This document shows, one piece after another, positions 24,927 to 32,439 of a stretch of DNA of 62,468 nt. Each line of letters begins with the position of its first letter. Position 1 is the first letter of the stretch. The DNA comes from an uncultured Slackia sp. GTDB taxonomy: Bacteria; Actinomycetota; Coriobacteriia; Coriobacteriales; Eggerthellaceae. The notes beneath the pieces were generated by a model. It saw nothing but the letters and a program-made list of their open reading frames with translations, was not told the DNA's origin and did not search any database. A program made the position numbers and the translations under genes. The DNA lies in contig CAKUIK010000008.1 of NCBI GenBank assembly GCA_934661005.1, forward strand, positions 1 through 62,468, written 5' to 3'.

Positions 24927-25958
24927 ATGGGCTGCGCGATTTCCGTCAACATACCGTTCGTTACCGGCCGGTGCGATTTTTATGGACGCAATCTCTACGC
25001 CAATACGGCGCCTGCAATCAAGCATGCCTATCTGGACGCCCTTATTGCGGAGGCGCGCAGCGTGGGCGAGGATCTTGGCGAGCCGGTTTCGTGCGTCGCG
25101 TTTGAGGGCGGTGCTCTTGGCACCATTGAACCGCAAAAGATGCGAGAGTTTCTTTTCGAGCTTGCAAGCGCGTTGCCCCTTGCCGACGATTGCTTCGTGT
25201 CTGCCGAGGTCGATCCTGGGCTTTTGTCGACGGCGACCATGGACGAGCTGCTTGCATTTGGTATTTCCGCGTTGCGATTCCACTGCCTTACGTCGAACCC
25301 TATCGAAAGCGAATGGCTCGAACGCGCGGGTGCCGTGGGCGAAATGGCGAAGAGCCGCATCGTGCTCGAATCGGCGGGCTTTTCCAATATCGATGCGCAG
25401 ATTCTTGTGGGGTTCGCGGGGCAAACCGAGAAAACCCTGTTGAAAACTCTGCGGGAATTCGTGCTTATGTCGGGCGTGAACCACTGCACGCTGCTCGCCG
25501 CGCGCGGGTCGATGTCCGGCGACGCTGCTTTCGCTGCTGAGATGTTCTGCGTGGCAAGTGCTTTTCTGGAAGAGCATGGCTTTGCCCAGTATGCGCCCTT
25601 GTGCTTCGCGAAGCCGGGGTTTGAGCTTCCAATTGAGCATGTGCGTAAAAGCGGCGACGTGGTGGGCCTGGGCCCGTCGACGGTATCGCGCCTTGGTAAT
25701 CTGATGTGGGCGAATAGCGGCGATATCGATGTTTACATCCAGTCGGGGGCCGACCCTGAGGCTGTTACCGAAAGCGTCGTCGAAATTACGGGTGCGCTTG
25801 CGTCTGCGCAAAAGGAGATTGCCAATTTGTGGCAGTTGGGAAGCACTTCGCTTTCTGCCGATTTTGGCGATCTTATTTGCGATGGAAGGCTTACTGCCCA
25901 GGGTTGCCTCGATTTCGACGAGGTTGCTCGCAGGGTCGTCGCCGAGTTCGTCGAATAG
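24927..25958 (+). CDS. HemW-like protein with an incomplete radical-SAM cysteine motif
   Basis: A 343-residue protein that follows the HemW/coproporphyrinogen-oxidase-like layout. It starts with a short strand and IPF, and has later blocks EVDPGLLS, ISALRFHCLTSN, AGFSNIDAQILVGFAGQT and a late VVGLGPSTVSRLGN. In functional relatives IPF begins CxxxCxxC for the [4Fe-4S] cluster. Here the three positions are Val12, Cys16 and Tyr19, so two cluster ligands are gone. It cannot be an ordinary radical-SAM enzyme but might still bind haem or act as a scaffold. AAAGGGG lies seven bases before the ATG. hemH lies about 1 kb downstream. Reading frame intact, so it does not look like simple decay. Confidence 0.75.
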   Translation: MGCAISVNIPFVTGRCDFYGRNLYANTAPAIKHAYLDALIAEARSVGEDLGEPVSCVAFEGGALGTIEPQKMREFLFELASALPLADDCFVSAEVDPGLLSTATMDELLAFGISALRFHCLTSNPIESEWLERAGAVGEMAKSRIVLESAGFSNIDAQILVGFAGQTEKTLLKTLREFVLMSGVNHCTLLAARGSMSGDAAFAAEMFCVASAFLEEHGFAQYAPLCFAKPGFELPIEHVRKSGDVVGLGPSTVSRLGNLMWANSGDIDVYIQSGADPEAVTESVVEITGALASAQKEIANLWQLGSTSLSADFGDLICDGRLTAQGCLDFDEVARRVVAEFVE

Positions 25959-25984
25959 ACATTGGGCCGCGTGCCACGCGCTCT

Positions 25985-26126
25985 GCTCGGCGTTATCGCG
26001 GCGGCGCGCCTTGGCGGCGCCGATTTTCCCGATGTGGCGCAGCTCGCACCCGCATTGGTTGCCGGCATCGCCATGGCCTGCGCTACGGCGGCTGGTGTGC
26101 CTCAAAGGCCCGCCCGAATCGAATAG
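25985..26126 (+). pseudogene. fragment copied from the 3' end of the polytopic kinase gene
   Basis: About 115 bases match 20881-20996, the last 38 codons of the second kinase. The frame continues to a stop at 26124-26126 with a different final nine codons. Nearly all differences are silent third-position changes and only one residue (Ser to Ala) differs before the ends diverge. There is no start codon or ribosome site. It is best read as the remnant of a second kinase gene that was once under selection, or a piece brought in by recombination. Confidence 0.75.
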
Positions 26127-26160
26127 TGGGACGCCTGCTCCAGGGGCATGCGTCCCACTA
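26124..26160. terminator. hairpin overlapping the fragment's stop codon
   Basis: Eleven perfect pairs (26124-26134 with 26150-26160) lie between convergent reading frames. No T-run on either strand, so termination is uncertain. Confidence 0.4.
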
Positions 26161-26168
26161 AAATCAAA

Positions 26169-26723
26169 CTAATTCGCGGCGTCGTAGCCGAGGTCCACGA
26201 TGACGTCGTATTCTTCGGAGGAATTTTCGCTGCGGTGGTCATGCGGGCCGCTGACGGCGGTGTTGTCCAAGTTCAAAATTGCAGCGATTTGCGCAGCGGC
26301 TTGCTCGTATTGGTCATCATAGTAGTGAATCCAGGTTGTATCTGACGTGCTGGGTGCGTTCTCGTTGTTCTGCGCGGTTGTGTTTGCAAAGCCGTGCGAT
26401 GCGAGTTCGCTCGCGGCGTCAGCGGCGAGCCCCTCAACAACAGTGTTGTTTGCAACAAGGATATTCGCTTCGGGGTAGGACCCCTCTGCGTAGTCGAGCC
26501 CGTCTGTGATTAATTGGTCGAATCGTTCACTTGTCATCTGCGATGCAACGCGGTGGTCGTAATAGCCCGATTTAATGCGCTCGGTTGCCGCTTGGTCAAC
26601 GGCGGGCTGACTGTCGGTTGCGATGCTGCTCTGGCACGAAGGGAAGGTCATTGCGCAGGTGAGGAAAATTGAAATAATGGCAGATAAGGCAATTGTTTTT
26701 TCGAGCGAGCTAGCGTTGGCCAC
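26169..26723 (-). CDS. secreted LytR C-terminal-domain protein
   Basis: A 184-residue protein with an N-terminal hydrophobic segment (IALSAIISIFLTCAMTF), then a single LytR_C-like domain (PF13399). The domain's pattern is visible: ILVANNTVVEGLAADAASELASHGF, a TTWIHYYDDQYEQAAAQIAAIL stretch and a final VIVDLG strand. In larger proteins this domain follows the LCP ligase domain that attaches polymers to the wall; alone it has no known catalysis. GGGAGG at good spacing precedes a GTG at 26723, which is preferred over the ATG at 26744. Signal type (lipoprotein or membrane anchor) is uncertain. Confidence 0.7.
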   Translation of the reverse strand: MANASSLEKTIALSAIISIFLTCAMTFPSCQSSIATDSQPAVDQAATERIKSGYYDHRVASQMTSERFDQLITDGLDYAEGSYPEANILVANNTVVEGLAADAASELASHGFANTTAQNNENAPSTSDTTWIHYYDDQYEQAAAQIAAILNLDNTAVSGPHDHRSENSSEEYDVIVDLGYDAAN

Positions 26724-27033
26724 TGCTGTTACCTCCCTAATCATAAGGCCTATCGGGACCTGCTTGGCGCCGACAAGGGCAAACTACGGCAATGATGTTC
26801 AGCATGGGGAGCCCCCCTAAATTCAATGTAATATCGAGATGAAGCGCAGAGAGGGAAAATTCGGTAGGCGTTAGGTTCCGCCGGTTATTACGTCATACGC
26901 CGTCATTTTCCTGCGGCTCATGTGGCTGACTCCGTGCGGGGCCAGCCACTTTTTGTCTGGTGATAAAGTTCAGTTCGCTATAAAGGGGGCGTGCGGCTTT
27001 TCGCCGCTCGCATTGCATGGAAGGATGTTTGTT
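26724..27033. other. divergent intergenic region ahead of hemH
   Basis: No reading frame is supported in these 310 bases. They hold a weak candidate promoter for hemH (TTGTCT 26953-26958, TATAAA 26979-26984, long 20-base spacer) and a terminator-like hairpin listed separately. Upstream of that I see nothing definite. Confidence 0.4.
26922..26954 (+). terminator. terminator-like hairpin in the hemH leader region
   Basis: GTGGCTG (26922-26928) pairs with CAGCCAC (26943-26949) and is followed by five T. There is no complete plus-strand gene between the HemW-like gene and hemH. It could be a distal terminator of that unit or an attenuator if hemH is transcribed from further upstream. Confidence 0.55.
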
Positions 27034-28035
27034 GTGCTGGGCGTTTTGATTCTTAACACGGGAACCCCCGATGCTCCGACGCCCGAAGCCATTCGTCCTT
27101 ATTTGAAGCAATTCCTCTCAGATCGCAACCTCATCAACGTGCCGCGGATTATTTGGAAGCCGGTGCTCAACTTCTGCATTCTGCCGAATCGCCCGAAGAA
27201 AACTGCCGCGCACTACCAGCAATTTTGGACCGAAGAGGGCAGCCCGTTTCTGCTTACGTCGCTCGCGCAGCGCGACAAGCTTCGCGCGCGCCTGGTGGAG
27301 CTTATGGGCGAATCCGTCGCGGTTGAGCTGGGTATGCGCTACGGAAACCCGTCGACGAAATCGGCTATCGAAGCGCTGCTCGACGCGGGCGTCTCTCGAG
27401 TCGTAGTTATGCCGCTCTACCCTCAGGAAACGAAGGCGTGCGCGGGTACGTGCCTTGAGGAATTCGAACGAGCTTTCGGCGAGGCCATGGCCGAGCGCCC
27501 CGAGCAGCCGCGACCGGAAGTGCGCACGATTTCGCACTACTGGAACGCGCCGGGCTATCTCGATGCGCTTGCGCAGTCGGTGCGCGATGCGTGGTCGTAC
27601 GGGCCAGGCAAAAAACTCGTGGCTTCCTTCCATTCCATCCCCGTGAGCTTTCAGACGGCGGGCGACACCTATCCCGAATCGACCAAGGCGACGGCCGAAG
27701 GGCTTGCCTCCAAGCTGGGCATTGCGCCCGAAGATATGGTGCTTACCTACCAATCGCGCTTCGATTCGCGCAAGTGGCTCGGGCCTTTCCTTGAACCTGA
27801 GCTGCGTCGTCTGGCGGCAGAAGGCGTGCGCGACGTTGCCGTGGTGTGCCCCATTTTCTCGGTCGATTGCATCGAGACCTCGTATGAGGTTGGCGTCGAG
27901 GCGCGCGAGGAATTCATCTCGGCGGCGCGCGAAGCGGGCACCGACGCGCCGAATTTCACCTATATCCCGGCGCTTGGCGCGGCTGATTCGATTATCGGCG
28001 TGCTGGCGAATCTCATTATGGCGAAGGGCGCGTAA
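27034..28035 (+). CDS. hemH: ferrochelatase
   Basis: A 333-residue ferrochelatase inserting iron into porphyrin at the end of haem synthesis. It starts LGVLILNTGTPDAPTPEAI like the family. Catalytic regions are visible: the histidine in SFHSIPVSF, the glutamate in FSVDCIETSYEVGVEARE, and GMRYGNPST plus VVMPLYPQ. The DCIET context resembles protoporphyrin ferrochelatases more than the coproporphyrin type of Firmicutes; this is a weak inference. In-frame starts are ATG 27025 and GTG 27034; the ribosome site GGAAGG touches the first and is nine bases from the second, which is preferred. No other haem-biosynthesis gene is nearby. Confidence 0.92.
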   Translation: MLGVLILNTGTPDAPTPEAIRPYLKQFLSDRNLINVPRIIWKPVLNFCILPNRPKKTAAHYQQFWTEEGSPFLLTSLAQRDKLRARLVELMGESVAVELGMRYGNPSTKSAIEALLDAGVSRVVVMPLYPQETKACAGTCLEEFERAFGEAMAERPEQPRPEVRTISHYWNAPGYLDALAQSVRDAWSYGPGKKLVASFHSIPVSFQTAGDTYPESTKATAEGLASKLGIAPEDMVLTYQSRFDSRKWLGPFLEPELRRLAAEGVRDVAVVCPIFSVDCIETSYEVGVEAREEFISAAREAGTDAPNFTYIPALGAADSIIGVLANLIMAKGA

Positions 28036-28292
28036 ATCCCACGCGTCGCATGCGCGCCTTCTTGTCGTGGGTCGTTGCTGCCAGCATCTTGCCTTGCGGC
28101 CACGGCGGGTTGCGCTCTGGGCCTTCTTTTAGGGGTGGCTGGGGCGTTTTGCTTTCTTGGACGAATGGACACATGCGCTTCTTCGGTTTCGCCGCGAATG
28201 CGAAGTCTTGCCCGTGCGGTGCTTGCGTTATTATCGAACGCCGGAAGCTTCGCGGCGCGTTGGTGCCGCCATTTGTGAAAGGAATCGCTCGC

Positions 28293-29192
28293 ATGCCTCG
28301 TTTCATGCCGAATGCAACGCTCGTGTTTTCTGGGCTCGGCTATGCTGCCGATGGTCCTTATCTGCTGGTCAACGACGTGTATGGAAAAAAGCAGATGCGT
28401 CTGCCCGTGCTGGGCCGAACGTTCACGCTGCGCCATACGCAAAAGCGTTTCTGCATTGGCCCGTTTGATCTGAAGACCCATCAATCGAAGGCGTGCGAAA
28501 ACAGCGTGGAACTCATGCCGTTTTCTCAGTACAAAGATGACATGTGCCCAGCATGCCGCGAAGAAACGGGCTTCAATCCCGCTTTCTACAATGCCGATAG
28601 CATTTCGGCTCAACAGCGCGCCTACAATCTCACGCCGCACTTCGTGTACATGGCGTACTTCTCGCCGCAGCATTTGAAGGTGGGCATTTCGTCGGAGACG
28701 CGCGGCATCGAGCGTCTGCTCGAGCAGGGTGCGCGCGTCGCGGGCATTTTGAAGCGTTTCGCGAATGCCGACGAGGCCCGCGCACTCGAGGCCCACTTGT
28801 GCGCGCAGGAAGGCATTTACGAAACCATGCGATTGGGCACGAAGGTTCGCCTGCTCAGCGACTCGTTCAAGGCCGATGCCGCCATCGAAACGGTGTACGA
28901 AGCGGCTCGCGCCCATGGCGTTGAACCTGAGGGTGGCGTGCTTGACCTCACGAAATACTACTTCGGCGACGTGGAAGCGGCGCCCGATATCGTGCAGCTG
29001 CCCGATGACGCGCCGGACGATATGGTGGCGGGCCGCTGCGTCGGCATGGTGGGCGGCATTTTGATGCTCGAGCAGGGCGGGAACGTATTCGCCGCGCCCG
29101 TGAAAGAATGGGAATCGTACGAAGTCGAGATTACGGTCGGCGAGCTTTTGTGCGAATACGAGTACGAACCGCGGCAAATGGGGCTGTTCTAG
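28293..29192 (+). CDS. DUF2797 family protein
   Basis: A 299-residue protein of the DUF2797 family. After an N-terminal beta-rich part come cysteines in a probable zinc site (RFCIGPF, KACENS, DDMCPACREE). Then comes a stretch VYMAYFSPQHLKVGISSETRG...RLLEQGARVAG that resembles the GIY-YIG fold, with an added C-terminal domain ending in a YEYEPRQMGLF tail. The function of the family is unknown; nuclease-like folding is an inference. The frame is open from 28050; AAAGGA nine bases before the ATG at 28293 selects that start. The 257 bases before it contain no supported gene. Confidence 0.75.
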   Translation: MPRFMPNATLVFSGLGYAADGPYLLVNDVYGKKQMRLPVLGRTFTLRHTQKRFCIGPFDLKTHQSKACENSVELMPFSQYKDDMCPACREETGFNPAFYNADSISAQQRAYNLTPHFVYMAYFSPQHLKVGISSETRGIERLLEQGARVAGILKRFANADEARALEAHLCAQEGIYETMRLGTKVRLLSDSFKADAAIETVYEAARAHGVEPEGGVLDLTKYYFGDVEAAPDIVQLPDDAPDDMVAGRCVGMVGGILMLEQGGNVFAAPVKEWESYEVEITVGELLCEYEYEPRQMGLF

Positions 29193-29216
29193 CGCGGCGC
29201 AAATGGCGCCAGACGC

Positions 29217-29257
29217 AAAAAGGCGGCGCCACAACCCCTCCCTCGGTGGCACCGCCT
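29217..29257 (-). terminator. minus-strand terminator with no obvious gene upstream of it
   Basis: A 12-pair stem with one mismatch (29221-29232 with 29246-29257) is followed on the minus strand by five T. No minus-strand gene exists between here and the next 7 kb, so it would stop antisense or read-through transcription. It might simply work in both directions. Confidence 0.45.
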
Positions 29258-29432
29258 GCATTGGAATCATAGCCGTTTTTTTGCGCAAATTCGCCCAGGC
29301 GTCGCAAAAAGTCACTGCATGGGCGGCCCTGTTCCGGGTGCGACCATTGGCGCTCCGTCCCGTCGCCGTTTGTTTGTGCTCAAATATGGCAAGGGAGCCG
29401 CACGTTGCGATTGGCATGCTAGAATTGCGCCC

Positions 29433-30116
29433 ATGACTACTTCATCGACATCCACCGCCCGCGATACGATGCGCCGCCATAAAAAGGTGCGCGAATACTC
29501 CGTGGGCGAAGAAATCGGCAACTCGATTACCCATGGCGTGGGCGCGGCCCTGGCCATTGCCGCAATTCCCATTAGCATTGTGCGCGCCGTCGGCGATGGC
29601 GCAGGCGTGCTTTTGGCGGCGGCCCTTATCTATTCCATCTCCATGCTCATGGAGTATTTGGCTTCGACGCTCTACCATGCGCTTGCTATCGATGGCGCGA
29701 AGCGCGTGTTCAAAGTCATCGACCACGCTGCGATTTACCTGTTCATCGCGGGAAGTTACACGCCCTACTGCCTGGTCACGCTTTCCGAATCGGGTGGCGT
29801 ATACCTGTGCGCGTTCGTGTGGGCGCTCGCGGTTATCGGCATGGCTGCCGAGGCATTTTGGACATTCCGCCCTCGCTGGGTTTCTGTCGTGATTTACCTG
29901 GTCATGGGCTGGTGCGTGGTGTGGTTCTTGCCGGCGCTCGTCGAAAACCTCGCGCCCGTTGGCCTGTGGCTGCTCGTCGCCGGCGGCATTTGCTATAGCA
30001 TTGGCTGCGTGTTCTACGTGCTGAAGAAAATTCCCTTCATGCATATGGTGTTCCATCTGTGGGTGCTCGCTGGCAGCGTCCTGCAGTTTTTCTCGATATT
30101 GTTGTTCGTGCTATAA
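29433..30116 (+). CDS. hemolysin III / PAQR-like membrane protein
   Basis: A 227-residue seven-segment membrane protein of the hemolysin III family (related to YqfA and the PAQR receptors). Conserved polar residues are present: GEEIGNSITHGVG, STLYHA, DHAAIYLFIAGSYTP and HMVFHLWVLAGS, giving the histidine/aspartate metal site of the superfamily. PAQR-type proteins are membrane hydrolases or lipid-homeostasis factors; haemolysis is not implied. The start at 29433 has a poor ribosome site and an ATG at 29469 is an alternative. It is followed, after 48 bases, by a CBS-domain protein. Confidence 0.85.
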   Translation: MTTSSTSTARDTMRRHKKVREYSVGEEIGNSITHGVGAALAIAAIPISIVRAVGDGAGVLLAAALIYSISMLMEYLASTLYHALAIDGAKRVFKVIDHAAIYLFIAGSYTPYCLVTLSESGGVYLCAFVWALAVIGMAAEAFWTFRPRWVSVVIYLVMGWCVVWFLPALVENLAPVGLWLLVAGGICYSIGCVFYVLKKIPFMHMVFHLWVLAGSVLQFFSILLFVL

Positions 30117-30164
30117 GCACACCCGCATGGCTGCGGCGATCTAAGAAAGTGGTGACGTGCCTTT

Positions 30165-31016
30165 ATGGACGCAGGCCCTACGAGTTCGACTCCCTCTGTT
30201 GAAGAAAAGCCTTCCTCGAAAGGCTTCCTTTCGATGTTTTTCGGCGGCAAGCGTCGCCAAGAAGTCTCTGAAGACGAGATTCGCACGATGGTCGCCGACA
30301 ATGAAGAGCTCGACGACGAAGAGAAGCGCATGATTCACGAGGTCATGGACCTCGGCGATGCCACGGCGGAAGAAGTCATGACTCCGCGCGTCGACATGAT
30401 GATGGTGGGCGCCGACGAAACGGTACGCCAGGCAATCGACCGCATGCGCGGCACGGGGTACTCGCGCCTGCCGGTGTTCCGCGACGATGACGATGACATT
30501 ATTGGCATCGTTCGCTACAAAGACCTCATCGATCCCTTGCTCGAAGGCAAAGAAGACGACCTTGCGGCCGAGTACGTTGCCGAGGTTGGTTTTGTGCCCG
30601 AAAGCAAGAGCTTGCTGCCGCTGCTCAACGAGATGCAAACGAATCGTCAACAGATGGTCATAGTCGTTGACGAATACGGCGGCACCGCTGGTTTAATAAC
30701 CATCGAAGACATCGTCGAGGAAATCGTTGGCGAAATCGTCGACGAGACCGACTTCGAAGATGCCGACATCAAGGCGCTCGGTTCCAATTCGTGGTGCGTG
30801 AAGGGCTCGTGCCCCACAGACGACGCAGCCGAGGCGGGCTTCCCCGTGAAAGTGGGTGACGATTACGAAACCGTGGCCGGCTGGCTTATGGACGAGTTCG
30901 ATTGCGTTCCCCAGCTTGGCGACGAGTTCGCGAAAGACGGCTTTACGTTCAAGGTGCGCAAGGTGCGTCGCCGTCGCATCTCGGAGCTTTTGGTAACCAG
31001 GGCAGAGCAAGCGTAA
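30165..31016 (+). CDS. CBS-pair / CorC_HlyC-domain protein
   Basis: A 283-residue soluble protein with two CBS domains (EEVMTPRVDMMMV... and the second ending GGTAGLITIEDIVEEIVGEI) and a C-terminal transporter-associated CorC_HlyC domain (about 205-275). The DUF21 membrane domain found in the larger relatives is absent, as in CorC/YbeX. Such proteins bind adenosyl ligands and influence Mg/Co transport or ribosome assembly in gamma-proteobacteria; the role here is not established. A charged, Ser-rich N-terminus precedes the domains. It lies between hemolysin III and the PspC genes; the ribosome site is weak. Confidence 0.85.
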   Translation: MDAGPTSSTPSVEEKPSSKGFLSMFFGGKRRQEVSEDEIRTMVADNEELDDEEKRMIHEVMDLGDATAEEVMTPRVDMMMVGADETVRQAIDRMRGTGYSRLPVFRDDDDDIIGIVRYKDLIDPLLEGKEDDLAAEYVAEVGFVPESKSLLPLLNEMQTNRQQMVIVVDEYGGTAGLITIEDIVEEIVGEIVDETDFEDADIKALGSNSWCVKGSCPTDDAAEAGFPVKVGDDYETVAGWLMDEFDCVPQLGDEFAKDGFTFKVRKVRRRRISELLVTRAEQA

Positions 31017-31058
31017 GAGCGCGGCCACGTGCCGCGCGTGGCGAGAGGGAAGGAAACG

Positions 31059-31820
31059 TTGGCGGCAACGAGGAAAATCTATCGATCCGATGATACGGCC
31101 ATTGCCGGCGTGTGCTCGGGTATTGCCGAGGGGCTCGATATGGATCCTGCTGCCGTTCGAATTCTTGCCGTGCTGCTCATGCTTGCCACGTTTGGGCTTT
31201 TTTCCTTGATATACGCCACGCTTTGGCTCGTTTTGCCGAAGCATGTGGCGATTTCTCCCGAAACCTTGCCGTGCGAGGCGTATGCGGCCGATGGCTCGCC
31301 GCGCCCGTGCGCTTGCGAAGACGATGGCCCCTGCGGCATTGGCCCCCATGGTTGGTCCCGCGCGGGCATGTGGGTTGGCACCGCGTTGCTTGCTGTGGTC
31401 ACGGCGTTTTTCCTTACGATTATTGCGCCGAAGGTTGAGTGGTGGCAGTTTTTGCCCATCGCCATTTGCCTAACGGGCGTGGCGCTTATGATTACGCCCT
31501 CGCGCAGCATGGCGCGCCTGCGCCGATTCTCGCTGGGCCTCATGCTTATGTTCTGCGGCCTGTCGCTTTTGTCCGTTTCGGTTGGGGTGGTCGATTCCGA
31601 GATGCTCCTGTTTGGCATCTCGAAGCTGTGGCCGGGCCTCCTTGTCGTTGTCGGCCTCGTGCTTATCGGAAAGGCCATACACGACGATCTGTTCTATTTT
31701 GCGGCAGCCGCATGTTTTGCGGTGCTTTTGGCTGCTGCCACCTTTGGATTCGCGCCTCCGGCGCCGCTTGAGGTAATCGAGATAACGCCGTCGCCCTATA
31801 CGCCGCGCGGCACGTTCTAG
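31059..31820 (+). CDS. membrane protein with N-terminal PspC domain
   Basis: A 253-residue protein. The N-terminal PspC domain (about 1-60: RSDDTAIAGVCSGIAEGL, DPAAVRILAVLLML...LYATLWLVLP) is followed by a cysteine-containing loop (about 65-100) and four to five hydrophobic segments. Bacterial PspC proteins take part in envelope-stress responses. The GTG at 31029 is possible, but GGAAGGAA directly precedes a TTG at 31059 which gives the normal PspC N-terminus. It is followed 13 bases later by a second PspC protein with the opposite domain order. Confidence 0.8.
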   Translation: MAATRKIYRSDDTAIAGVCSGIAEGLDMDPAAVRILAVLLMLATFGLFSLIYATLWLVLPKHVAISPETLPCEAYAADGSPRPCACEDDGPCGIGPHGWSRAGMWVGTALLAVVTAFFLTIIAPKVEWWQFLPIAICLTGVALMITPSRSMARLRRFSLGLMLMFCGLSLLSVSVGVVDSEMLLFGISKLWPGLLVVVGLVLIGKAIHDDLFYFAAAACFAVLLAAATFGFAPPAPLEVIEITPSPYTPRGTF

Positions 31821-31833
31821 GAGGCGTATCGCT

Positions 31834-32268
31834 ATGGCTCAAAACTTATCGGGAAAGCACGGGAATGCGCCGCAGATCGCCGTCGTTATCGGCGTGGTGC
31901 TCATTCTTATTGGCGCCTGGAATCTTGTGGGCGCGCTGGTCCCGGCTGCGGCGATTTCGAGTTTCATTAATTTTATCGGCCGATTGTGGGGCCTTGTGTG
32001 GCCGTGCGGCCTGCTTGCTGCCGGCGGATATTTGCTGTGGGCGGCAAGGGCTGGAAAGCTTTCGGGCTTCGCGCAGCCTGGCAACCATGAGGCGTTTCGC
32101 CGCTCGCGCGCCGATAAGCGCATTTTGGGCGTCTGCGGTGGCATCGCTTACTACTTCGGCGTCGACGCAACGGTGGTTCGCATTATCGCGGTTATTCTGC
32201 TTGCCGCATTCCCTCCGATGGCCGTGGTGGCGTATCTCGTTATTGCCTTATTTGTGCCGCAGTCGTGA
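31834..32268 (+). CDS. membrane protein with C-terminal PspC domain
   Basis: A 144-residue protein with two N-terminal membrane segments (about 14-70) and a C-terminal PspC domain (about 90-142: RRSRADKRILGVCGGIAYYFG...VVRIIAVILLAAFPP). AGGAGG lies nine bases before the ATG. It mirrors the architecture of its upstream neighbour, and the two probably form one transcript and perhaps one complex. No pspA, pspB or pspF homologue is in the window. Confidence 0.82.
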   Translation: MAQNLSGKHGNAPQIAVVIGVVLILIGAWNLVGALVPAAAISSFINFIGRLWGLVWPCGLLAAGGYLLWAARAGKLSGFAQPGNHEAFRRSRADKRILGVCGGIAYYFGVDATVVRIIAVILLAAFPPMAVVAYLVIALFVPQS

Positions 32269-32297
32269 AGCGGTGAGCTGTTCGCGGGGCGCGCATT

Positions 32298-32325
32298 TTG
32301 AGCCTTTCGAGTTTCGCGGTATAAT
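32298..32325 (+). promoter_or_regulatory. promoter of the RlpA-like gene
   Basis: TTGAGC at 32298-32303 and TATAAT at 32320-32325 with a 16-base spacer. The start near 32332 gives a leader of about 108 nt with no clear structure. Confidence 0.6.
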
Positions 32326-32439
32326 AATCCAGTTTTCTTGTATTGGCAGATGCGTTTCGCAGGCTAGCGCGCAAGTGCGCAGGGCCGCGATTCGCCGCAT
32401 GAGGTATGGGCGGCACGCATCTTGAACATTGGAGGCCGA

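Noticed and set aside
29433..30116. A haemolysin toxin
   Set aside because: The family name is historical; the sequence shows a seven-segment PAQR-like membrane protein without toxin features.
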